DNA of 64,000 bases from the NCBI GenBank assembly GCA_030584085.1, contig CP129490.1:1211511-1275510 (forward strand). Reading direction: 5' to 3'. Origin of the DNA: Melioribacteraceae bacterium (GTDB lineage Bacteria; Bacteroidota; Ignavibacteria; Ignavibacteriales; Melioribacteraceae). The notes under the pieces are model-generated. The model searched no databases and was not told the DNA's origin. It was given only the letters and a program-made list of their open reading frames with translations. Of this stretch, positions 55,784-64,000 are shown piece by piece. How positions within the stretch are numbered: position 1 is the first letter of the stretch; each line of letters starts with the position of its first letter. A program made the position numbers and the translations under genes.

Positions 55784-56211
55784 ACCACAACATTGTGTTT
55801 CTGCAGAAACTCCTCATACTCTTCTGCAAAACTCTTAACTCTGTGATGTTCTTCTTGATTCAAGATGTAATCAACCACTTTCTTAAGATTGGATTCCGAG
55901 ACCGAGAAAGCCGCATATCCCTTAGCCCAAGCAAATTTGAAGTTGATTTGCTTATTTATCCAATTTGATGAAGCACCTTTTAGGAGATGCAACGTATCTG
56001 CAATTGTTTTATCGGTAGGCAGATCAATTAATGCGTGAACGTGGTCGGAGTTAACATAGTTTACCTTCATATAGATTTCTTTTTCTTTCGAATAGTTATG
56101 AAAGAAATTTGATAGATTTTTTCTTAATTCTTTACCGACGAGAGATTTTTCCCTTTTCTGTGTTCCCCAAATTAGATGCAACCAGACTTTTGTGTATGAG
56201 CGGACAGACAT
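55774..56211 (-). CDS. Y1 (HUH) tyrosine transposase, IS200/IS605 TnpA or RAYT-like
   Basis: A 145-residue single-domain HUH endonuclease. The metal-binding pair is His57-Val-His59 (SDHVHALIDLP). The catalytic Tyr115 sits in VVDYILNQEEHHRVKSF with Gln119. The sizes of both halves fit IS200-type TnpA proteins common in Bacteroidota. The enzyme would nick and join single-stranded DNA next to palindromes. No tnpB is nearby, and the flanks are arrays of palindromes like the REP hosts of RAYTs, not simple ends. The gene appears intact. Its last residues (VVVNR) are encoded inside palindrome P4. Confidence 0.92.
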   Translation of the reverse strand: MSVRSYTKVWLHLIWGTQKREKSLVGKELRKNLSNFFHNYSKEKEIYMKVNYVNSDHVHALIDLPTDKTIADTLHLLKGASSNWINKQINFKFAWAKGYAAFSVSESNLKKVVDYILNQEEHHRVKSFAEEYEEFLQKHNVVVNR

Positions 56212-56249
56212 AAGTTCACCCTTTTTATTTTAATATAAGTAAAAACTAA

Positions 56250-56411
56250 AACGGTTGAAACCGTTAGATGAGTTTTGGTGGTTGGATTTATTACCACCAA
56301 TGGCTAAAGCCATTGGTTAATGGTAAGTATGTGTTAATTATATCATTAACCCACGGATTTATCCGTGGGTTTTTGACAACCAACCAAACACCCATAACCG
56401 ATTTATCGGTT
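56250..56411. repeat. Right four-palindrome array, direct copy of the left one
   Basis: P1 AACGGTT/AACCGTT (56250-56265); P2 CCAATGGCT/AGCCATTGG (56297-56316), identical in arms and loop to the left P2; P3 CCCACGGAT/ATCCGTGGG (56350-56369); P4 AACCGAT/ATCGGTT (56396-56411). The linker stem GGTTAAT (56315-56321) / ATTAACC (56345-56351) is kept. Start-to-start spacings are 47, 53 and 46 bases, against 41, 54 and 47 on the left. The rest of the spacer up to the GH13 start at 56524 is AT-rich with no other feature. Confidence 0.92.
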
Positions 56412-56523
56412 TCTAATTAAAAGTAAGATCACGATTAAGAGTTATTAATTTGACTAATTCAATTAATTCTCTTATTTAACTATATTGAACTATCGAAACA
56501 AAAATTCTTAACCGGAGATTTTG

Positions 56524-59500
56524 ATGCAGATATTAATCGAGAAATTAAGATTGATGAATTGTCATATTGTTAACAATGTTATCTACGAGTTTCACATTGC
56601 AAAAGAAATCCGAAAGAAATATGATATTGAAGATTCACTTTTTTCAACCAACGGCAATATCATAATTGCAAACTTTGCCGATGTTCGAAGCCTAGTTCAG
56701 AAGATTAATCTAAGAAGATTAGACAAAGATAAAATTACTCCCGGTTATATAAACGCAATGGGTTTACTTGATGAGATTTATCACTTTATCCTGAGAGAAT
56801 ATGAAGTAAATGTAAATCCCGGTGTATTTAAGAAAGCTTTAGTCGAATTGAACAAAAACTTAAGCGAAGAATCGTTCAATAAAATTTTATCCGAATTTGT
56901 CTCATTATTCCCACCGACGGATGTTTATAAAGGTAAATCAACAGTTCATGAATACCTGAATACATTTACTGAAGAGAGATCGAATGATGAGATTGCTTTA
57001 GAAGAAATGTTCATTCTTTATTTTGCTGATTATAACCCCGCAAACAAAAAGTTGAAAGAATTCTTCGATTCAAATTATTTCTCTAATAAAGATTTATTCG
57101 ATAAATCAATTTTCGAATTAGATAAGTTTTTCAAAAATGAAAAACCTTTCGGTCCCGATAATCAAGATATCTTTACATTATTTAAAACGCCAATTGATAA
57201 CAACCCGGATAATTTAGAAGCTCAACTTGATTTTGTTATACAAAAATGGGGAGTGATTCTTAAAGAGAAATTTTCCAATCGTGTTCTATCCAGCAAAGAT
57301 TTAATGAAAGAAGATATCCGCTTTGAAAGTTTTGGAGGTGGTGGTGGAGCTCCAACCGTTGTTCCAAAATATAAAGGTGGAATGGATGATGCAGATTTTT
57401 TGATGATTGGGAAATCTAAATATCAGTATGCTAAGGATGTGGATAATTTTTATGAAGAGCCGGAAAATTTCACTAAGGATATCCCTTGGATGCCAAATGT
57501 AATTTTGATGGCAAAGAATGCATTTGTCTGGCTCGACCAGCTTTCTAAAAAATATAAGAAAGAAATTAAACGTTTGGATCAAGTACCGGATGAAGAACTT
57601 GATCAACTAGCACGCTGGAATTTTAATGGTCTTTGGCTTATCGGAATTTGGGAAAGAAGTCCCGCTTCTAAAAAGATAAAACACATAATGGGGAATATTG
57701 ATGCCGTCGCCTCGGCATATTCATTATATGATTATCATATAGCTTATGACCTTGGTGGTGATGACGCCTACAATAATTTAAATGAAAGAGCAAAAGCAAG
57801 AGGACTTAGATTAGCAAGCGATATGGTCCCGAATCATACCGGAATTGTAAGTGATTGGGTAAAACACAGACCTGATTATTTTATTCAAGCCGATAATCCT
57901 CCGTTCCCCAATTACACTTTTAACGGACCGAATCTTTCCGAAGATCCGGATTACCAAGTAAGAATTGAAGATGGTTACTATGAACGTCGCGATGCGTCTG
58001 TAGTGTTTCAAAGGATCGATAACCGTAATGGTAGAGTTTCTTATCTATATCATGGTAACGACGGTACAAGTATGCCTTGGAACGATACCGCACAATTGAA
58101 CATGATGAAACCGGAAGTGCGCGAAGCAGTCATACAAAAAATATTTGACGTAGCAAGAAAGTTTTCAATCATTCGTTTTGATGCTGCGATGACGCTAACA
58201 AAAAAACATTATCAGCGTTTATGGTTTCCTCAACCAGGTACAGGCGGTGACATCCCTTCACGTTCAGATCACTCGATGACACGTTCGGAATTCGATAAAC
58301 AATTCCCCGAAGAATTTTGGCGTGAGGTTGTTGACCGTTTCAATAAAGAGATGCCGGAAACGCTTCTTCTTGCGGAAGCATTTTGGTTGATGGAAGGATA
58401 TTTCGTTCGTTCACTCGGAATGCATCGAGTTTATAACTCTGCTTTCATGCATATGATGATGAAAGAAGAGAATGATAAGTATCGTGATTTAATTACGAAT
58501 ACTCTCGAGTTTGAGCCGGAGATACTTAAGCGATACGTGAACTTTATGAGTAACCCGGATGAGGAAACTGCGATCAAACAATTTGGAAGTGATGATAAAT
58601 ATTTTGGCGTTCTTACTTTAATGATCACTTTGCCTGGACTTCCGATGTTCGGTCACGGACAAGTTGAAGGTTACACGGAAAAATACGGTATGGAATATAA
58701 GCGAGCTTATTATAATGAAACTCCAAATCAATGGTTGGTTGATAGACATGAAAGAGAAATTTTTTCATTAATGAGGAAAAGATATGTTTTTAGTGAAGTA
58801 GAAAATTTCTGGATTTTTGATTTACATAAACCTCACGGTGGAATTAACGAAAACGTATTTGCATATGTAAATTCTGCTAATGATGAGAAAGCGTTAGTGT
58901 TGTTTAATAATAAATTTGAAAATGCTGTCGGGGTAATTTATGACTCTGCTCCAAAACTTGTGAGTAAGGGTGGAAACAAAAATCCGGAGACCAGAAAAAT
59001 TTATGAGGTACTTGCCATTAAGGCTGAACAGAATTACTTCTATATTTACAAGGATTGCATTGCTAATCTCGAGTATATAATATCGGGACATGAAATTGTA
59101 TATAACGGATGGCGAGTTGAGCTTGGTGCATTCAAGTATAAAGTATTCATGAATTTTGTAGAGGTATATGACACAGCAGGTGAATACCGAAAACTTTATG
59201 AAGTAATAGGGAACAAAGGAGTTCCTAATATAAATAGAAAATTAAACGAGCTTAGATTCGAGCCGATTCATTCTGCGATGAGAAATATTTTTACGTCGGA
59301 GATAATTAAAGATTTTGTTGATGTAAATATTCTTTTTGAATCCGGGGAAAAAATAAAAGTTACTTCTGAGTTTGAAAAACTGATCAATGAGATTAGACAA
59401 TTTTACAATATTGATAGGGATGAAAAATCAATCACAAAATTTGAAAAATCAATAATAAATGTAAAAACAATTAATCAATTATTAGCAGAATTTTTATCCG

Positions 59501-60162
59501 TAAAAGAGAGCATCAAATACAAAGGTTTCAAAGAAGTATTCCGGCTATCTGATTCGTCAAATTATAACGAAACTTCAGTTATCTATTTGCTATATGCGGT
59601 AATAATTTCTGTTAAGGAATTTTTTAGTGAAACCGGTGAAGTTAATAAAGATAATTTTGAGCATGCGCTCTTACTTGATATTCCTCTGCATGATATTCTT
59701 CAACATTTAGGAAGGGGAGAACATGAGATATTTTCCGAGATGACATTATTAAATATTCTAACAGACCATTGCTGCAATGTATTCCAATCAGATGAGGCGC
59801 CGCAAGAATTTGAAATCACAAAAGAGAATACAGAGCTTAAAGAATTCCTAAAGAAACATAAAGCGAAAGAGTTTACTAAATTTTTGAATGATGATTATGT
59901 TAAAACTTATCTGGGAGTTAATTTTCATGAAGGTATTTGGTACTACAGCAAGGAAAATTTTGAAGAATTAATCGATTGGTGTTCCTCAATTGAATTAATA
60001 TCTTTTAATAAATCAAAGCTCTCATCTGATGAGATTTTGATTAGAACAAGAAATATTTTTTACATGAACCAATATTTAAAGGAAATTTCCATAAAATCAG
60101 GCTACAAATTAGAAGAATTTGAGCAGATGATTAATGTAGAAACTCGCGATGTAAAAAATTGA
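56524..60162 (+). CDS. Large cytoplasmic GH13 (alpha-amylase family) protein with long flanking domains
   Basis: A 1212-residue protein; the ATG at 56524 has GGAG seven bases upstream. The central part (about 290-790) is a GH13 barrel. Region I is DMVPNHTG (about 433), region II is IIRFDAAM with nucleophile Asp553, and region III is LLAEAFW with acid Glu618. Region IV reads SNPDEE with Asp679, where the usual His before the Asp is Pro. MITLPGLPMFGHGQVEG follows. The first 290 residues and last 400 match no domain I recognise. There is no signal peptide. It may act on intracellular alpha-glucans or trehalose-type sugars. The three carboxylates are kept, so activity is likely, but the substrate is unknown. 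Confidence 0.85.
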   Translation: MQILIEKLRLMNCHIVNNVIYEFHIAKEIRKKYDIEDSLFSTNGNIIIANFADVRSLVQKINLRRLDKDKITPGYINAMGLLDEIYHFILREYEVNVNPGVFKKALVELNKNLSEESFNKILSEFVSLFPPTDVYKGKSTVHEYLNTFTEERSNDEIALEEMFILYFADYNPANKKLKEFFDSNYFSNKDLFDKSIFELDKFFKNEKPFGPDNQDIFTLFKTPIDNNPDNLEAQLDFVIQKWGVILKEKFSNRVLSSKDLMKEDIRFESFGGGGGAPTVVPKYKGGMDDADFLMIGKSKYQYAKDVDNFYEEPENFTKDIPWMPNVILMAKNAFVWLDQLSKKYKKEIKRLDQVPDEELDQLARWNFNGLWLIGIWERSPASKKIKHIMGNIDAVASAYSLYDYHIAYDLGGDDAYNNLNERAKARGLRLASDMVPNHTGIVSDWVKHRPDYFIQADNPPFPNYTFNGPNLSEDPDYQVRIEDGYYERRDASVVFQRIDNRNGRVSYLYHGNDGTSMPWNDTAQLNMMKPEVREAVIQKIFDVARKFSIIRFDAAMTLTKKHYQRLWFPQPGTGGDIPSRSDHSMTRSEFDKQFPEEFWREVVDRFNKEMPETLLLAEAFWLMEGYFVRSLGMHRVYNSAFMHMMMKEENDKYRDLITNTLEFEPEILKRYVNFMSNPDEETAIKQFGSDDKYFGVLTLMITLPGLPMFGHGQVEGYTEKYGMEYKRAYYNETPNQWLVDRHEREIFSLMRKRYVFSEVENFWIFDLHKPHGGINENVFAYVNSANDEKALVLFNNKFENAVGVIYDSAPKLVSKGGNKNPETRKIYEVLAIKAEQNYFYIYKDCIANLEYIISGHEIVYNGWRVELGAFKYKVFMNFVEVYDTAGEYRKLYEVIGNKGVPNINRKLNELRFEPIHSAMRNIFTSEIIKDFVDVNILFESGEKIKVTSEFEKLINEIRQFYNIDRDEKSITKFEKSIINVKTINQLLAEFLSVKESIKYKGFKEVFRLSDSSNYNETSVIYLLYAVIISVKEFFSETGEVNKDNFEHALLLDIPLHDILQHLGRGEHEIFSEMTLLNILTDHCCNVFQSDEAPQEFEITKENTELKEFLKKHKAKEFTKFLNDDYVKTYLGVNFHEGIWYYSKENFEELIDWCSSIELISFNKSKLSSDEILIRTRNIFYMNQYLKEISIKSGYKLEEFEQMINVETRDVKN

Positions 60163-60305
60163 TACTGAAGGCATAAAGAAAGAATAGAAATATCTTCTTT
60201 ATCTTGAAATTCTTTTAATTCTTATCTATTTCCAAAGTTTTAATAGGCTTATTGAATTCAGCAATTAAAATAATGATCGATAAAACCACATAATCTTATT
60301 TTAAT

Positions 60306-60335
60306 TTGACAAAAAGGTGCGATTATTCGTAAATT
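60306..60335 (+). promoter_or_regulatory. Candidate promoter of the pnt operon
   Basis: TTGACA at 60306-60311, an 18-base spacer, then TAAATT at 60330-60335, about 36 bases before the GTG start. The -10 match is moderate. Confidence 0.4.
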
Positions 60336-60370
60336 TATAAAATAAATCAAAATACAAAAGGAGAGGTGTT

Positions 60371-61516
60371 GTGGTTATAGCAGTTCCTAAAGAAATCCTC
60401 CCCGGTGAAAATCGTGTCGGGATTACACCCGATGTCGCTTCAAAACTGATCAAAAAAAAATTTCAAGTTCATGTTCAAAAAGGTGCCGGATTAAATGCCG
60501 GTTATACTGATGATCAGTATGAAAAAGCCGGGGCTAAATTGTATGATAAGTTAACCGAGTTGTATGCTTCTGCGGATATCATAGCAAAGGTTCAGAGACC
60601 AATGGATCATCCCGAAGAAGGAAAACATGAACTCGACTTAATGAAAGAAGGAACAATATTAATAACATTCCTTTATTCATTGAACTACCCGGAATTAGCA
60701 AAGAAATGTGCGGAGAAAAAAATTAATACTATCTCAATGGATGCTATTCCGCGAACAACACTTGCGCAAAAAATGGACGCGTTAAGTTCACAAGCGAACA
60801 TAGCCGGATACAAAGCCGTTATTATGTGCGCAAATTCACTCGGTAAAATTTTCCCATTGATGATGACAGCCGCTGGTACTATCTCCCCGGCAAAAGTAGT
60901 TATCATGGGTGCTGGTGTCGCCGGACTTCAAGCACTCGGAACGGCAAAACGTCTCGGTGCTGTTGTCGAAGTATCTGATATACGTGCAGCAGTTAAAGAA
61001 GAAGTTCAATCACTTGGCGGTAAATTTATAGAAGTTGAAGGCGCAGAGGATATGCAGGATGCCGGTGGTTATGCTAAAGAAGCTTCTGCTGAATTTCTTC
61101 AAAAACAAAAAGACCTGATCTTTAAGCATGTTAATAATGCTGACATAGTTATTACAACTGCACTGGTTCCCGGCAAAAAAGCTCCTGTGCTTGTTACCGA
61201 AGACATGGTTAAAAATATGCGACCCGGTTCAGTGGTTCTTGATATGGCTGTTGAATTTGGTGGTAATTGTGAGGTAAGTGAAAAAGGTAAAACAGTTAAA
61301 AAGCATGGTGTAATAATTATTGGTGAACCTAACTTACCAAGCTTAGTTCCTACACATTCGAGTGATGTTTATGCAAAAAATATACAAGCATTGCTGGAAC
61401 ACATCAGCAAAGAAGGTAATGTTGAGCTTAACTTCGAAGACGAAATTGTTCAAGGTTCGGTTATATCATATAATGGTGAAGTTGTTCAAGAAAGAACGAA
61501 AGCGCTTTTACAGTAA
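60371..61516 (+). CDS. pntAA: Proton-translocating NAD(P) transhydrogenase, NAD-binding subunit alpha-1
   Basis: A 381-residue NAD(H)-binding domain I. It opens VIAVPKEILPGENRVGITPD, has the RQD-loop-like segment RTTLAQKMDALSSQANIAGY and the nucleotide motif VIMGAGVAGLQALGTAKRLG. The start is GTG, with AAAGGAGAGG just before it. The split of alpha into PntAA and PntAB is common outside enterobacteria. The complex uses the proton gradient to drive hydride transfer from NADH to NADP. Confidence 0.95.
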   Translation: MVIAVPKEILPGENRVGITPDVASKLIKKKFQVHVQKGAGLNAGYTDDQYEKAGAKLYDKLTELYASADIIAKVQRPMDHPEEGKHELDLMKEGTILITFLYSLNYPELAKKCAEKKINTISMDAIPRTTLAQKMDALSSQANIAGYKAVIMCANSLGKIFPLMMTAAGTISPAKVVIMGAGVAGLQALGTAKRLGAVVEVSDIRAAVKEEVQSLGGKFIEVEGAEDMQDAGGYAKEASAEFLQKQKDLIFKHVNNADIVITTALVPGKKAPVLVTEDMVKNMRPGSVVLDMAVEFGGNCEVSEKGKTVKKHGVIIIGEPNLPSLVPTHSSDVYAKNIQALLEHISKEGNVELNFEDEIVQGSVISYNGEVVQERTKALLQ

Positions 61517-61556
61517 TTGATTGATAAAAAATTGAATTAAATAGAAGGAATAGACA

Positions 61557-61841
61557 ATGGATTTACTCGCTCTGATAATGCAGATTTATGTTTTTGTGCT
61601 TGCAATATTTGTCGGGTTTGAGTTGATAACAAAAGTTCCCCCAACTTTACATACACCACTAATGTCAGGTTCAAATGCTATTTCCGGTATCACTATTGTG
61701 GGTGCGTTAATAGTTGCAGGTGAGGGACAAAATATGTTAAGCACAATACTCGGTTTGGTTGCTCTCATTTTTGCTACTATCAACGTTGTTGGAGGCTACC
61801 TAGTAACCGATAGAATGCTCAAAATGTTCAAAAAGAAATGA
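61557..61841 (+). CDS. pntAB: NAD(P) transhydrogenase subunit alpha-2 (membrane domain)
   Basis: A 94-residue membrane protein with three to four helices: LLALIMQIYVFVLAIFVGFE, a loop KVPPTLHTPLMSGSNAISGI and two more helices. The loop is the hallmark of the PntA membrane part. It lies between pntAA and pntB, 40 and 10 bases from them. Confidence 0.94.
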   Translation: MDLLALIMQIYVFVLAIFVGFELITKVPPTLHTPLMSGSNAISGITIVGALIVAGEGQNMLSTILGLVALIFATINVVGGYLVTDRMLKMFKKK

Positions 61842-61851
61842 GAGATATCAC

Positions 61852-63234
61852 ATGCTAATAGTATCTTATATAATTTATTTGATTGCTTCAATACTGTTTA
61901 TTTTCGGTATTAAAAAACTAGGATCTCCTAAGACAGCACGACAAGGAAACATGCTCTCTTCAATTGGCATGCTTCTCGCCGTTGTGATTACACTTTTCGA
62001 TCATATGATTATAACTTATGAGTGGATTATCGCAGGCCTAGTTGTAGGTTCTCTAATCGGTTCAGTTATGGCTACAAAAGTTCAGATGACTGGTATGCCT
62101 CAGATGGTTGGTTTACTAAACGGATTTGGCGGCGGTGCATCAGCTGTTGTTGCACTTGGTGAATATTACAAAGTTGAGACACCAAATTTCGAAATCAATA
62201 TTATAATAACAATTGTACTTTCCATATTAATCGGTGCAGTTACTTTCACCGGTTCGTTTATTGCATTCGGAAAATTACAAGGTATTGTAACTGGTAAGGT
62301 TGTTAAGTATCCTTTGCAGAATCCAATAAACGTTCTTCTCTTTGTTGCCGTAATTGTTGCCGGTGTCTTCCTTGTAATCGATCAATCGAGTGTTGAATTG
62401 TTAATTGGAATTGTTGCTGTATCATTAATTCTCGGAGTATTACTTGTGTTGCCTATCGGTGGTGCCGATATGCCGGTCGCAATTTCATTACTGAATTCAT
62501 ACTCCGGTATTGCAGCATCTATGACCGGATTTGTAATTAACAATAACATGTTAATTATTGCCGGTGCGTTAGTCGGTGCTTCCGGAATTATTCTTACTAT
62601 AATTATGTGTAAAGGAATGAATCGTTCCTTAATGAACGTTGTTCTTGGTGGTCGGGAATCTGCCGGAAGTGGTGGAGCTGCGGTAGGTGACGGCACACAA
62701 AAACCACATAAATCAATTGATTCGGAAGAACTTGCAATGTTGTTTGATTCTGCTAGTAATGTAGTTATTGTTCCCGGATATGGAATGGCAGTCGCCCAAG
62801 CACAACATGCAATTCGTGATCTTGCTAATGCATTGGAAGCAAAAGGAATTAACGTTAGATTTGCAATTCACCCTGTTGCCGGTAGAATGCCCGGTCATAT
62901 GAACGTACTTCTTGCTGAAGCTCAAGTTTCATATGATAAACTTTATGCACTTGAAGATATTAATGATGACTTCCCAAATACAGATGTTGTTTTGGTTATT
63001 GGCGCTAACGATGTTGTTAACCCAGCCGCTCGTCATGATAAAAATTCACCGATATTCGGCATGCCAATTTTAAATGTTGACTATGCAAAAACAGTAATAG
63101 TTAATAAACGTTCGATGAATGTTGGTTATGCCGGTATTGATAATGAATTATTCTATCTTGATAACACATTAATGTATTTTGGTGATGCAAAAAATGCAGT
63201 TGTTAAATTAGTTAATGAGTTGAAAGAATTATAA
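61852..63234 (+). CDS. pntB: NAD(P) transhydrogenase subunit beta
   Basis: A 460-residue subunit with about eight helices (1-265) and an NADP-binding domain III (about 280-460). Marks are MPQMVGLLNGFGGGASAVVA, GGADMPVAISLLNSYSGIAA, VIVPGYGMAVAQAQHAIRDL and FAIHPVAGRMPGHMNVLLAE. Length is standard. A strong terminator follows. Confidence 0.96.
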   Translation: MLIVSYIIYLIASILFIFGIKKLGSPKTARQGNMLSSIGMLLAVVITLFDHMIITYEWIIAGLVVGSLIGSVMATKVQMTGMPQMVGLLNGFGGGASAVVALGEYYKVETPNFEINIIITIVLSILIGAVTFTGSFIAFGKLQGIVTGKVVKYPLQNPINVLLFVAVIVAGVFLVIDQSSVELLIGIVAVSLILGVLLVLPIGGADMPVAISLLNSYSGIAASMTGFVINNNMLIIAGALVGASGIILTIIMCKGMNRSLMNVVLGGRESAGSGGAAVGDGTQKPHKSIDSEELAMLFDSASNVVIVPGYGMAVAQAQHAIRDLANALEAKGINVRFAIHPVAGRMPGHMNVLLAEAQVSYDKLYALEDINDDFPNTDVVLVIGANDVVNPAARHDKNSPIFGMPILNVDYAKTVIVNKRSMNVGYAGIDNELFYLDNTLMYFGDAKNAVVKLVNELKEL

Positions 63235-63260
63235 GACGTATTAAGAGAAATGTGAATTAT

Positions 63261-63291
63261 AAAAATCCCGCTTTTTAGCGGGATTTTTTTT
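63261..63291 (+). terminator. Terminator of the pnt operon
   Basis: AATCCCGCT pairs with AGCGGGATT around TTTT, flanked by A and T runs. Confidence 0.93.
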
Positions 63292-63360
63292 ACACAATTC
63301 TGACATTGCAGTGTCTTCACTTTTTCTTATACTTGCGATGAAATTAAATGAAAGTATAAA

Positions 63361-64000
63361 ATGAAATCTATTACAACGATCCTCTTAATTTTTATATCAC
63401 TATTTCTTCTATCTTGCAATAATAATTCGGTCGAAACTGATCCAATTGAGACATACGAACGTGGAGAGATAGTTGAAATCATTTCTGAAAAAGAAGTCAG
63501 TTTAGAAGAATTAGAAAATTTGATATCCACATTTGCCGGCTCAAATGACTTTGATATTGAATTAAAAAATGACATTAAGTATTACTCTGTTTTATATAGA
63601 ACTATAGATCATACTGGCAATCCAACCGATGCTTCCGGATTATTTGTTATTCCTTCTAGCGGCAATTTTTTCCCGCTGATAAGTCTTCATCATGGTACAC
63701 AATCAAAAAAGAATAACGTAGGATCTATAAACCCGCTTTCAAGTTTTGATGCATTACTATCCGGTGCACTTGGATACGTGGCTGTCTCTGCCGATATGCT
63801 TGGACTTGGATACTCTAACTTAGTTCATCCTTACCACATTGCTGATGTAAATGCCAACACGGTTATTGATTTTATTCGAGCTGTGAAGAAATTTGCAAAT
63901 GAAAAATCGATTGCCTTAAATGGTGATCTATTTTTGGGTGGTTATTCACAGGGTGGTTACACAACAATGGCGGTTCATAAAAAAATGCAAACGGAATTAT
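63361..64000 (+). CDS. Lipoprotein alpha/beta-hydrolase (lipase/esterase-like), 3' end missing
   Basis: The first 213 residues of an exported lipoprotein. The signal MKSITTILLIFISLFLLSCN has lipobox LLSC. The mature part shows an alpha/beta-hydrolase: ISLHHGTQSKK (oxyanion region), YVAVSADMLGLGYSN and the nucleophile elbow LGGYSQGGYTTMA near residue 201. This pattern resembles secretory lipases and prolyl-oligopeptidase-like esterases. Asp and His of the triad lie beyond the window. Confidence 0.82.
   Translation, partial: MKSITTILLIFISLFLLSCNNNSVETDPIETYERGEIVEIISEKEVSLEELENLISTFAGSNDFDIELKNDIKYYSVLYRTIDHTGNPTDASGLFVIPSSGNFFPLISLHHGTQSKKNNVGSINPLSSFDALLSGALGYVAVSADMLGLGYSNLVHPYHIADVNANTVIDFIRAVKKFANEKSIALNGDLFLGGYSQGGYTTMAVHKKMQTEL

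Larger units (their letters stand above)
55624..56411 (-). mobile_element. REP-associated-type unit: Y1 transposase gene between two four-palindrome arrays
   Basis: About 790 bases between mutS and the GH13 gene. A Y1 (HUH) transposase gene is bounded by two direct copies of an ordered array P1-P2-P3-P4, with nearly equal spacing. This matches the idea of a RAYT/REP unit, but the array is longer than ordinary REP pairs. No TnpB partner is present. Confidence 0.75.

Noticed and set aside
55549-56523. CRISPR array
   Set aside because: The repeats are four different palindromes in two copies, with no regular repeat-spacer pattern and no cas genes.
63327-63575. Minus-strand 82-residue frame near the right edge
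   Set aside because: It is antisense to the lipoprotein hydrolase, which has a clear signal and catalytic motif.

Overview
The window looks like chromosomal DNA of a low-GC, Gram-negative member of the Bacteroidota/Chlorobiota/Ignavibacteria (FCB) group. The evidence is three secreted proteins ending in a type A type-IX-secretion sorting domain (core QNYPNPFNP), a TonB-dependent receptor with a carboxypeptidase-regulatory-like N-terminal domain, atpD-atpC standing apart from other ATP synthase genes, a nuo operon without nuoE/F/G, and a fused E1 alpha/beta dehydrogenase. An Ignavibacteria-like bacterium is my best guess, from gene content and not from a search. Almost all of the window is dense, ordinary housekeeping sequence; both ends cut through genes.

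Layout. 1-1659 (minus): two overlapping LolC/E-like permeases. 1850-2471: five tRNAs (Pro, Arg, His, Glu, Glu). 2550-12163: a variant PlsC-like acyltransferase, a TonB receptor plus secreted beta-helix-like protein behind a Pho-box-like repeat array, an LD-carboxypeptidase, and an apparently abundant 901-aa secreted protein. 12421-17184: HydE, a BamD-like lipoprotein with a DUF58 protein, an archaeal-type GlmM, and endonuclease III. 17398-24306: a lipoate-dependent 2-oxoacid dehydrogenase cluster (E3, LipB, fused E1, E2, LipA). 24363-27419: a secreted subtilisin. 27754-30486: a four-subunit 2-oxoacid:ferredoxin oxidoreductase. 30638-32462: atpDC. 32514-35061 (minus): a LON-domain protein, then an Rrf2 regulator / unknown / A-type Fe-S carrier / superoxide dismutase operon. 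35128-45974 (minus): nuoABCDHIJKLMN, interrupted between nuoC and nuoD by a four-helix-bundle (S23) cassette. 46132-50060: an S9 peptidase and a DUF4143 ATPase. 50095-55548 (minus): mutS, a DUF1684 lipoprotein, DAHP synthase and TyrA. 55624-56411: a Y1 (HUH) transposase gene lying between two copies of a four-palindrome cassette. 56524-64000: a large GH13 protein, pntAA-pntAB-pntB and the start of a lipoprotein hydrolase.

How it works together. The two 2-oxoacid systems feed electrons either to NAD (E1/E2/E3) or to ferredoxin (VOR-type). The Nuo complex without its NADH-oxidising module, the transhydrogenase and AtpDC form the energy-coupling side. HydE implies an [FeFe] hydrogenase elsewhere. 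The Rrf2/IscA/SOD operon is an oxidative-stress or Fe-S unit.

Most interesting: (1) the Y1 transposase flanked by two direct copies of an ordered four-palindrome array, with a compensatory base-pair change and a shared linker stem; (2) four TTAACA-type repeats at exact 11-bp spacing before the TonB receptor; (3) the S23 cassette inside the nuo operon with a hairpin flank; (4) a superoxide dismutase with two well-placed starts, one Tat-like and one cytoplasmic; (5) tandem AT-rich palindromes directly upstream of the DUF4143 ATPase.
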